A program made the position numbers and the translations under genes. This document shows positions 21,201-30,700 of a stretch of 64,000 nt of DNA, one piece after another. The notes under the pieces were generated by a model. That model was not told where the DNA came from, did no database searches, and saw nothing but the letters and a program-made list of their open reading frames with translations. The stretch comes from Caenorhabditis remanei. Its lineage: Eukaryota; Nematoda; Chromadorea; Rhabditida; Rhabditidae. Each line of letters starts with the position of its first letter. Positions within the stretch are counted from its first letter, which is position 1. Location: positions 1,736,001-1,800,000 of the forward strand of contig NC_071329.1 of NCBI RefSeq assembly GCF_010183535.1, read 5' to 3'.

Positions 21201-24151
21201 TGACACGAGTTTAGGAAACCAAAGAAAAGAGAAAATCCTCTTGGAGCTGGATCTATCAAGAACGAGTTATTCTGGAAAACGGTATGAGAAGAAGTCATGG
21301 CCTAGGATCCGTGAACTCGGCCATTGTGACATTCGACGCAGATAAAACGAGTTCTGCCATAATATTTTCGGGAGAAAATTTGAATTTAATTTAATTTTTC
21401 AATGATTTTCAACGAATATTCTCTATTTTCTCAGAAAAACCGGAAACAATTGCTTGAATCATGGAAAAATCGAATCAAATTTAAATTTCCGCCCGAAAAT
21501 ATTACGGTCGCCCTTGCGGCGTCATGACACGATGGCCGAATTGACGGATCCTAGGCCAGGACTTCTTTTTATACCGTTTCGGGCCTAGTTCCAAGAGGAT
21601 TTTCTTCTTTCATTTGAAAAAGAAAGTTAGGCCAGCTCTTTTGCGCTCTATTGCAAAGTCGTTTCTTTTTTCAGCTCCGCCAATTCCTGCACTTCCAAGA
21701 AGCGTGTGGACGTGTGCTGACACTACAGTGTGATTCGTGTGAAGACGCTTCGCGAATGGCGTGGAAACCTCTCCGAACACCTCCAGAATCTTCGAAATCG
21801 TCGTCTTCTAATCCGTCTCCAGGATCTCAGAATTCCACGTCATCAGTTTCTAGCGAACGGAAAAAGGATTCAAAGGCAGGGAAGGCTCCAGATAGTTCCC
21901 CGTGGATTCAGAATGCTCCAGAAGGCACTTTTAGAAATCAGAAGCTCACGTCACCGGCTTCTGTAAAACCTCCAGATTCCGCGATGAATCAGAAAGCGAC
22001 GTCGTCTTCCGTGGATTCCGAATCTTCGAAGCTTCCGAAAAAATCGAATCAGAAGAAGGCTCCAGAATCAGCCAGAAAGTCTTCTGAAGCTCCGCCCCCT
22101 CCGCCCCCTGCAAAAAAGGAGTCTGCGAACTGTGTAAAGTGTTATCGAACGTGTGAAATGTTGAATGAAACGAAGAAAGAGTTGAAATCAACACAGAACA
22201 AGTTGGCGATGTACGAGAAGAAGAATCTGGAAATGGATAAAGAGAAAAAGAAGAAAAATGAGAGAATTCTCGAAGAGCAGGAGGAGAAAATAGCCAAGTT
22301 ACAGAAGGGTCTCGAAGCGAAAAACACGGAAATTGAGGAATTGAAGAAGAAAAACGAGCGAATTGTGGAGAAAAAGAATGGAGAATTGGAGGAAATGTAT
22401 AGGGAATTCCGGGTACTTTATAAGTAAGTAATCGCGCTCTACCGAAATTTTTTAAATCGAATTTTCAGAAAACTCGCTGATGGTATCGACAGGGAACAAG
22501 AGAATCAGAAGCTGAAAGAGGAGATTCTCAAGTTAAAAGGAGAGAATTTGAGGTAATTCGCTCTGAAATTTTCGCTTTTTTTTCACTTTTTATTAGCACG
22601 GTACGATTCTTACAACCGCGCTCTACCGAAACCGAGGAAAATAGTGTGCGAAATGGAGAGATTCAGAGAAAAAGAGACATTTTTCAAGGGCATTTCGGTG
22701 GAGCGCTGTTGTAAGAACTGTGTCGAGCTGATATGTTTATAAAACATTCTTGAGTCATTTTCACATTTTTTACTCAAAAAATTAAACTTTTATTTCAAAA
22801 AATTGGTAAAAACAGCGTTTTTTTTTTCACTTTTTCATCCCTAAACTTTCACCAACTTTAATGTTTTTTTTCACCAAAAACTCGAGAAATCGAAAAATTT
22901 TTTATTAAACATTTATTTCAGTCACGAACTAATCGAAAATTGGTGCGAAAATGCGAAAAAATCGAGTTTTCGCTTTCATATTATCACGACACACGTCTTA
23001 CAACCGCGCTCTACCGAAAACCAAGAAAATAGTGTGCGAAATTGAGAGATTTAGAGAAAAAGAGGCATTTTTAGAGAGGTTTTGGTGGAGCGCAGTTGTA
23101 AGAAGCGTGCCCCAATGTTTTTTAAAATGAAATGTTTTGAAAAACCTCATTTCAGTCATTTTAATATCGAATTTTCTGAAAATTTTTCAGTTTTTTCATC
23201 TTTTTGTAGGAAAACTTGCGAAAATTCGCCAAAAATCGACAAAAATTAAGCTTCATTTGATTTTTAAAAAAGTTTCTAAACGGTGGCCGAACTTTCTCAC
23301 GACCTCCAAAATCCTCGGCCAGCAATGAATTTTCAGCCAAAAAGAAGAGTTCGTCAATCAAAAAGAGTATCTACAGCGTGAATTGATTGAAATGAGACCA
23401 GAATTGGCGGATGCGAAAGAAAAAATCGATAAATTGAATCATGAGAATCGACGATACGAGGCGGAGATTCTGGAGAGAACCGAAGAGAATCAGAGGCTCA
23501 ACGTGGAAAATGTACGATTGAGAAGTGAAAATGAGACAAAGGAGCGGATGATTCAACAGTTGATTGATAGACTAGCGACGTCAGGGATTCAGAATTTGGA
23601 TTCTGAAGACGTCACGACGTCACAGTATTCGGAAACTCCAGAGTATGCTTCAGAAGGCGTGACGTCACCATCAGAATCTCCGAGTTCCCAGGAGGAGGAA
23701 TCTGTTCAGCCCGTCGTGACGGCTTCTCAAATGACTCCAGCTCCTTCAGAATCTTATCAAGAGAAAAGAATTCGGATTCCATGGTTTGCGGCAATGACTG
23801 GGTCCTGGGCGACGACTTCGGATTCTGGTCCTGCTTTCGAAATGAGATCTGGTACATCTCTCGAAACTACTCTTCTGTTTCCAAACCAAAAATATTCGAT
23901 AAATCCAGAATCCGCGGATTTAGAATGCCCCATTTGTCTGGATGAAGTGGAGCCAAAAAGCAAGAAAATCAACTGCAATCAATGCAAGAAACAGTTTCAT
24001 TCTCATGTAAGGAGGAAAACGCGCTCCATTGAGAATTTTTCAAAATTTTAAAATTTTTCAGTGCGCATCGACTTGGCTCAGAGTGAAGAGCGAGTGCCCA
24101 GCTTGCCGTGGACGACTTCTGGATCCTAACGAATTTCCGACGCTTTCATAG
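15239..24151 (+). CDS. RING-B: large RING-finger protein with transposon-split exon 1
   Basis: Exon 1 is in two pieces, 15239-15283 and 16772-16810 (15 + 13 codons), matching the 28-codon exon 1 of RING-C. Other exons: 16856-16979, 17029-17132, 17187-17291, 17340-17483, 17572-17841, 18947-19324, 20733-21050, 21675-22423, 22469-22552, 23337-24006, 24062-24151. Phases agree throughout; the ancestral product would be 1039 residues. Exon order and domains match RING-C: N-terminal helical blocks, the RTPIIRAKHKAVPIK block, the KDVRNAKKDGFSVENL block, a Ser/Pro linker, NCVKCYRTC (from 661), coiled coil, and a C4HC3 RING from 984. The insertion puts a stop codon 8 codons past the break, yet exons 2-12 show no stop or frameshift. 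Either the damage is recent or a downstream start or splice bypass is used. E3 ligase role inferred from the RING. Confidence 0.8.
15284..16766. mobile_element. Foldback transposon inserted in RING-B exon 1
   Basis: Termini CACAGTCTCCCAAAGTCCGAG and the inverse at 16746-16766, with 5-bp direct repeats CTCAA at 15279-15283 and 16767-16771. The arms (about 400 bp) are nearly identical inverted copies, implying recent insertion. It is 1483 bp now, or about 787 bp without the nested hAT MITE at 15888-16575 and one copy of its duplication. A fragment of the same family lies at 20037-20490. No coding capacity. Confidence 0.85.
15888..16575 (-). mobile_element. hAT-type MITE with TCTCGAGA arrays, copy 2
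   Basis: 688 bp, inverted relative to copy 1 at 368-980. Same CAGTGTGTCTTCTCGAGA termini, and perfect 8-bp target duplications TTTGGATT at 15880-15887 and 16576-16583. It sits inside the right arm of the foldback element, so it arrived later. The core matches copy 1 in reverse complement, including TTCTCCATTAGTTATTATTG. Confidence 0.92.
17951..18217. mobile_element. Palindromic MITE in RING-B intron (267 bp)
   Basis: Arms begin CAGGGCCCATCTCCTCTTA and are almost fully complementary, with CGAGAGAGTATCGGCGAGAG and a TTTTTTTCT tract in each. Half of a related element is at about 19405-19500 in the next intron. No target duplication could be assigned. Confidence 0.7.
18555..18872. repeat. Inverted repeat in RING-B intron
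   Basis: Arms at about 18555-18690 and 18738-18872 share GTAGTGCTGGTGA, AAAGTTCGGCC, GACCACTCGCTCAAAG and GAGACCCAC in opposite orientation. This accounts for most of the intron 17842-18946 not covered by the palindromic MITE. Confidence 0.6.
19529..19742. mobile_element. MITE related to CATACTTG family (CATAGTTGT ends)
   Basis: Ends CATAGTTGTTCAAGGCCCGG and CCGGGCCTTGACAACTATG. Flanks AATTTTCC (19521-19528) and AATTTTTC (19743-19750) match at 7 of 8. A right half of the same type occurs at about 39885-39982. Confidence 0.75.
19803..20002. repeat. Palindrome in RING-B intron
   Basis: GCGGGCTGGAACACGCAAGC, TGAAGTTGTGGGCGGAGC and TTAAACTGCAAGC recur inverted as GCTCCGCCCACAACTTCA and GCGTGTTCCAGCCCGC. 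It can form a long hairpin. Confidence 0.65.
20037..20490. mobile_element. Foldback transposon fragment
   Basis: About 450 bp aligning to 15284-15740 of the element in RING-B exon 1. It includes CTCCGAGTAAGAACTGC and the GAGAAATC/GATTTCTC loop arms, and stops within the right arm. It is followed by a GC-rich foldback (20490-20640) and internal CATACTTG-family sequence up to about 20710. Confidence 0.7.
21224..21625. repeat. Foldback repeat with CCTAGGATCCG core
   Basis: GAAAATCCTCTTGGA and TGGCCTAGGATCCG near the left end recur inverted as CGGATCCTAGGCCA and TCCAAGAGGATTTTC at the right. Related foldbacks lie at 26545-27225 and 29585-30205, and remnants at 43135-43178 plus 43467-43740. Confidence 0.65.
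22585..23115. repeat. Two GCGCTCTACCGAAA MITEs in RING-B intron
   Basis: Units of about 130 bp at 22597-22730 and 22985-23110. Each is a hairpin with TTACAACCGCGCTCTACCGA at one side and TCGGTGGAGCGCTGTTGTAA at the other, around GAGAGATTCAGAGAAAAAG. Further copies at about 26045-26160, 32692-32800, 32815-32925 and 53985-54095. Confidence 0.65.
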
Positions 24152-24728
24152 ATTTCTTTCATCATTTTTTTGAATGTTTCACAAGTTTTTTCTCGTTTTG
24201 TTCTGTTTTTAATTGATGTTTGTTGTTCACTTACTTTTTGGCGAAAAAGTAAAATTAATGATTTTTGAGTCGAATTTACTAAGGAGCAGCATTTGCTACA
24301 GAAGAAAACTTGGTTTTCAGACAATTTCAGCATTTTTCGAGATTTATTTTACGAAAAACACTTCACAAAACAACGGAAAATTCAATTACAGTAGCCGCCT
24401 TCGGAAAAATATAATTTTAAAAGGTTTTTATTGATGAAACTGATAATAATAATACTTTTCAAGCTATTTCACTCGAAAAATGTTTTTAAAGTGTTAAAAA
24501 ACCATCTAGAATACTAAAAAATCGCTACAGAAAAAGACAAAAAAATGTAAAATTAATTACAGTAGCCCCCGTAAACCCACATTAAAGGCGCATGTCCCAA
24601 TTTGTTGTCGGGTCTCGTCACGATTACATGTTTATTGCATTAATTTATATTTTTTCTCGAGTTCCCCTTCTTTTTTTTCAGCCAGAAAAGGATGTTTTAC
24701 TGATTTTTTTTCCTATTTTCAGAAAAAA
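24152..24728. other. Intergenic between RING-B and RING-C
   Basis: AT-rich. About 24556-24632 carries the CCCGTAAACCCACATTAAAG ... GGGTCTCGTCACGATTAC block also found before RING-B. The sequence ends in CCTATTTTCAG at 24712-24722, six bases before the RING-C ATG, a strong trans-splice acceptor. No canonical AATAAA is visible for RING-B. The 577-bp spacing does not rule out an operon but is long for one. Confidence 0.5.
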
Positions 24729-27700
24729 ATGTCAAATTTCACCCGTGTCGTCGCCCCTCCGTACCACTTCGATCATGACGGAGCTCCGCTTCTCAGCTAT
24801 CTCCTTGCTCGGGTTTTTCTGTTAAAAAAATTTTTTTTTTGAATTTTTAATAATTTCAGCACCGAAAGCGTGTCATCGAGTACGTTTCGTCAGAACCTGA
24901 GCTGAATTACGATAAGAATTCAGAAGTCGGTCCCAGCATCCAGCATATTCAAAATATTTTGGATAATACCGATTATACGCTGAGTATGAATTATTTTTCA
25001 TATTTTTCATTGAAAAATTCTAAATTTTTATCGATTTTCATTCAGGAATGTATGGATCGGCCAGCGAACTCTCGGAAAATCTGAAAATTTATCGAAATTT
25101 TCTCGGAAATAGTGAATATTTTCAGGATGATGCGGTATCCTACTGTGTAAGTAGAAAAATATGTGGATTTGGAAGAAAACAGAAAAAAAAATTAAAAAAT
25201 TTCTTATGAATCCAATTCTTGGCTACGTTTTAATAGTAAATTCAAAAAAATCGGTTCAGAAATCGCATTTTTCAGAAATTTTTTCAGTTTTCGCAGTTTT
25301 TGCTTAGAATTTTTGAAACCAGCATGTAGATCACGCCGTTACCTTTATTTTAGTGGTAATTTCAAAAAATTTGGTTCAGAAATCGTTGAGAAATCGATTT
25401 TGGAAAAATCTGATGCTGGAAAATCGATTTTTTGTGAAAATTCTTCATTTTTAATTCAAAAAATCGGTTTCAATCACAGAAAAACAATGAAATAGCTCAA
25501 AAACTGAGATTATAGACCCCCAATTTGTCAGGAAATCAATAATTTAGGATGATTTTTCCAATTTTCGCAAAATTTTTAACACAAAATGTTGTATTGAAAT
25601 GGCAAATCACGTCTTTAGCTATATTTGGTAGTAATTTTAAAAAATTTGGTTCAAAAATCGCTGAGAAATCGATATTTGAAAAATCCTTTGATTTTTCCGC
25701 AATTTTTTCGTTTTTTGATAGTTTTTCAGCAGAAATTTTAATTTTCTGCTTGTAGATCTCATTTTCAGATTTGTTCTAATAGTAAACTCTAGAAATTTAA
25801 TAGAGAATTCACTGAAAAATCGATTTTTCTCATCAAAAACTGATTTGTCCTTTTTCATTTTCAAAAAAAAAACCTTTAAAAACTGTTTTTATGGAAAAAA
25901 ATATGGTATTTATGAAATTTCTATCAAAAAATTCAGATTCAGTGTGATTTTTTCAAAATAAAACCGATTTTCAATAATTTTCAGAGAAAAGTTATCTTCA
26001 AAATGATAACAGTCTGAAAATTACATAATTTAACCTATTACCTCAGCACAGTTCTTACAACTGCGCTCTACCGAAATGCGCTTGAAAAATGTCTCTTTTT
26101 CTCTGAGTCTCTCAATTTCGCACACTATTTTCTTTGGTTTCGGTAGAGCGCAGTTGTATAATTTTAAGCCAAAATCGCAAATTTTCTTCATTTCCAGACG
26201 ACTCCAACCATCTATCGCAGTCTGAAAAATGAGGAATACATTTGCAAATCCGATCTCTTTCCATATCTTCAGAATTTGACCATTTTCACTCATAAAGAAT
26301 TGGTAATTACAGGAATTTTTTTTTATTTTAATTTTTAACTAAAAATTTCAGTCGGAAGACCTATTTCTCCCCTTCATCACAGTCTATTTGAAAGGAAAAG
26401 AGAAGGCGATGATTGGGAAGGGTTCGATGGAATTCGTTCGATTTAAACCAGAAGTTTTCGATGAAATCGAGACAGAATTTGGGCGGAGAATGGAGATTTT
26501 TAGTAAAACTGTAAGCTGGGAATGCTGAAAAAAGCCCGGAAAATGCTCAAAAATGGTCTAATGGCCGAACTTTGGATTTCTAGGCCACCGGTCTGGAATG
26601 TTCTACTATGATGGAAGAACTTTTGAGACTGCTGGCCTAGAATCCCAAGTTCGTCCACGACCACTTTTCGGGTTGAAACTTTTAAAAGGCCACGCCCATT
26701 TTCGCAATTTCGCCGCACGGTTTTCAAAGTTACGGGCTTATTATCAATCTGTTAAAAAAAGAACCCGTGGCCTAGGATCCGACAACTCGGCCATAACAGC
26801 TTGAAACCTGGGCTACCGTAATATTTTGGTGTGGAAATTTGAATGTTTCATAATTTTCAAGAGATTTCATATGTTTTTACTAAAAAAAACAGAAAAATCG
26901 ATTGAAAATCGATAAAATTCAAATTTCCACCCAAAAATCTTACGGTAGCACTCGTTTACAGCTGTTATGGCCGAGTTGTCGGATCCTAGGCGACGATTTC
27001 TTTTATTCTGATTTCAATGATAATAAAGCAGTAACTTTGAAAACCGTGCGGCAAAATTGCGAAAATGGGCGTGGCCTTTTAAAAATTTCAACCCGAAAAG
27101 TGGTCGTGGCCGAACTTGGGATCCTAGGCCAGCAGTCTCAAAAGTTCTTCCATCACAGTAGAAGATGGAACGACCGGTGGCCTAGAAATCCAAAGTTCGG
27201 CCACGAAGCATTTTCCGAGCTTAAAATTTACATTTTAAGAGATTTTCAACAGATTTTTTTAGTTGAACGACAGGACGCATCCGATGTCTACAATACTTAC
27301 AGTCAACTATTCTGCCGATCAAATATTCGAAAAATTGAAAAAATTGGTTCCGGGGGAATGGACAAAGTGTCAGGTGGAGCGTGTCAAGGAAATAATTGGA
27401 CGGATTTATGAAAGAATCAAAGAAATGGAGAGAAAGAAAGTCTTGGATTGGCTCTACTTCAATTTGAAAAACTTGATGGAGACTTACGAATTTATTGTCG
27501 GTAATTGGGCGGAGCTATTTGGGAAAAAGGTGAGTTACTGTATTCAGTGTGTAGATCACGTTTTTAGCTATATTTTGGTGGTAATTTTGTGAAATTTGAT
27601 GCAGAATTCGGTGAGAAATCGAATCTAGAAAACTCGAAGGCTGGAATTATGATTTTTTTCCGATTTTTTTTTCATTTTTTCATTTCAAAAACGGATATTT

Positions 27701-30700
27701 TGTTATCTGCTTGTAGATCACGTCTTTAGCTACATTTCGGTAATAAATTCGTAAAATTTGATTCAGAATTCGGCGAGAAATCGATCATTCTTATATATAA
27801 AACGCATGTGGAGTCTGTCCATCTGTCCCAATGTCCGCAAATTTTGAGAAATGAGAAAGAAAGGCGGCCGGGCCCAAAATCGAACTTGCGCTCTTTGCGC
27901 AGAGACCGCCGCCTTGGACCACTCGGCCACGCGGACACATTTCTGAGAAGGTGAACAAGTAAATGAGGAGAGGCCAGCCGGATGAAGCGCCGAAGGCGCG
28001 GCAGCCAGGCTGGTTCTAGAATAATCTTGATGAAAGTTCCAGTGTCTATGCTGTGTTTTCACTGATTTTTTCAGGGTTTTCTATACTTTTTGAAAATTAT
28101 TTTAAGAAAATTTGGTATTCAGGTTGTAGATTACGTCTTTAGCTACATTTTGGTGGTAATTTTGTGAAAATTGATGCAGAAATCACTAAGAAATTAACTT
28201 TCGAAAATTTTTCTTCGACAAAGTGATGCAAACGCGCCCCAGTGAGATTCGGAGGCGGGGCCCATTTTCTAGTGGATTTTCTCTATTGTAGACGATTTTC
28301 AGTGCATATTTGTTGTATTCAGCTTGTAGATCACGTATTTAGCCGCATTTTGGTAGTAACTTTGTGAAAATTGGTGCAGAATTCGCTGAGAAATCGATTT
28401 TGGAAGTTTTGGTAGGTGGAATTATAACTTTTTCAGTTTTTTCTCAATTTTTATGATTTTTTCAAGGAATTCAAAAGCGGATATTTTGTTCTCTGCTTGT
28501 AGATCACGTCTTTAGCTGCATTTTGGTAGTAATTTTGTGAAATTTGATAAGCAAATCACTGAGAAATCGATTCTTGAAAAATCGATGCTGGAATTTTAAT
28601 TTTAGGTTTTTTTTGTTGCTTTTAACATTAAAAAGTTCAGATTTTTGAAGCAAATTCAGTTCATTTGTTTGTTTTTGTCGAAAGAATACAAATTTTCGGT
28701 ATTAAAATATACACCGCCCACACATTGTAATGCAAGTGCGCCCTAATGAGAATTAAAGGCGGAGCCTATTTTCTTGGGAATTTTCTCTATTTTAGACGAT
28801 TTTCCGTGCATATTTGTTGTATTCAGTGTGTAGATTGTGTTTTTACCTACATTTTGATGGTAGTTTCGGTAAAATTGGTGCAGAAATCTCTGAGAAATCG
28901 ATTCTTGAAAAATCGATATGAAAATGTTCCGGTTTTTTGTGATTTTTTTCAATTCAAAAGCGGATATTTTGTTTTCAGCTTGTAGATTGCGTTTTTACCT
29001 ACATTTTGATGGTAGTTTCGGTAAAATTGGTGCAATTTTTCTTCGACAAAGAGATGCAACCGCGCCCCACTGCACCTCTATTTGAAAATTTGAAAATTTC
29101 TTTTCCAGAAACCCACCAATGACCCTAAAACCATCAAAACGATTCGATTATTCGAAGACGGCGATTATCGATTCGCCATTCTTTCTGAAGTGTGCTCCGC
29201 CGCCAACATCCACTACGTAGATCATGGGAAATTCAGTTATGATCTACTTCATCTCGAACAGATTCAATCGCTGTTAAAAGAGCAATTCAATACTTCCATC
29301 GAATTCATTCGATGCCCAATTCGTCGCGCTAAACACAAAGCGGTCCCTATCAAAGCGCCCAACGGATTCGCTGTTTTGGCCGCCGATGCTCTTTTCGATG
29401 TGCTCAGAAATTTCATTTTCGGGAGTAAACTATTCCAGAATGGCAAGCAGATTGAGGAGATCGTGTCGGCGTTGTTCAAAGAGCTCGAAAGGGGATTTAC
29501 AACGAATTTGGTAGGGTTTTGAGGGGGGAAAATACTGCAAGTTTTGAAAAAAACTTGTAAAAACTACCAGAAAATGCGAATTTTCAGCCCGGAAAATGGT
29601 GGTGGCCGAACTTTGGATTTCTAGGCCACCGGTCTGGAATGTTCTACATGATGGAAGAAGTTTTGTGGCTGCTGGCCTAGAATTCCAAGTTCAGCCACGC
29701 CCATTTTCGCAATTTCGCCGCACGGTTTTCAAAGTTACGGGCTTATTATCATTGAAATCGGTATAAAAGACAGTCGTGGCCTAGGATCCGACAACTCGAC
29801 CATAACAGCTTGAAACGAGTGCTACCGTAAGATTTTTGGGTGGAAATTTGAATTTTATCGATTTTCAATCGATTTTTCTGTTTTTTTTTTAGTAAAAACA
29901 TATGAAATCTCTTGAAAATTATGAAAAATTCAAATTTTCCGCTCAAAACATTACGGTAGGCTTCGTTTCAAGCTGTTATGGCCGAGTTGTCGGATCCTAG
30001 GCCACGACTTTTTTAAAATTGATTATGAGCCCATAACTTTGAAAACCGTGCGGCGAAATTGCGAAAATGGGCGTGGCTTAACAAATTCCACAGTTTCAAC
30101 TTGGGATTCTAGGCCAGCAGTCACAAAAGTTCTTCCATCATAGTAGAACACTCCAGACCGGTGGCCTAGAAATTCAAAGTTCGGCCACGACCACATTTAG
30201 ACGTTTTTCTGGGGAAAATTCGCATTTTCTGGTAGTTTTTACAAGTTTTCAGTTCGAAAACTGTGTTTTTTCATACTTTTCATACCAAAATTTCGAAATT
30301 TGCAGTATTTTTTTCAGTTTTCAGTCTGAAAAATGAGTTTTTTTTCCAGAAAGAACCATATCTTGTAAAATTAGAAGAATGCACTGGACTCATCGACAGT
30401 CTAACTGCACAGCTGGACTCTTTGACTCAACAAAATTTTTTTTGCAATATGAAAGACGTGCGGAATGCGAAAAAAGACGGATTCACAGTGGAGAATCTGA
30501 GGAACGAGTTGAGACATCTGAATCTGACGGAAATGTTCCCAGAGATTCTGGATTATGCTGGAATTGTGTATGAATGGGTGGATAAGAAGAAGCAGGAGGA
30601 AGTTTTGAGAACTTGTGACCTGTTTGATGCGGTGGAGATGTGTCAACTCATCTGTATTTTCAGGAAATTTTCGAATGTAAGGAAAACGAAAAAAATCGAT

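Larger units (their letters stand above)
25250..29050 (+). repeat. Dispersed ~200-bp intronic repeat (GTAGATCACGTCTTTAGC)
   Basis: The motif TGTAGATCACGTCTTTAGC, then ACATTTTGGTAGTAATTTTG and GAGAAATCGATTTTGGAAAA, recurs at about 25319, 25595, 25750, 27546, 27712, 28125, 28325, 28498, 28828 and 28980. It fills intron 3 (25147-26197) and intron 6 (27530-29108) of RING-C but not the exons between them. Confidence 0.7.

Noticed and set aside
27850..27940. tRNA-Ser/Leu gene on the minus strand
   Set aside because: There are A- and B-box-like motifs, but no 3' acceptor strand complements GTCCGCG, the anticodon stem is weak, and the whole 183-bp unit is repeated. Listed as a tRNA-derived repeat.
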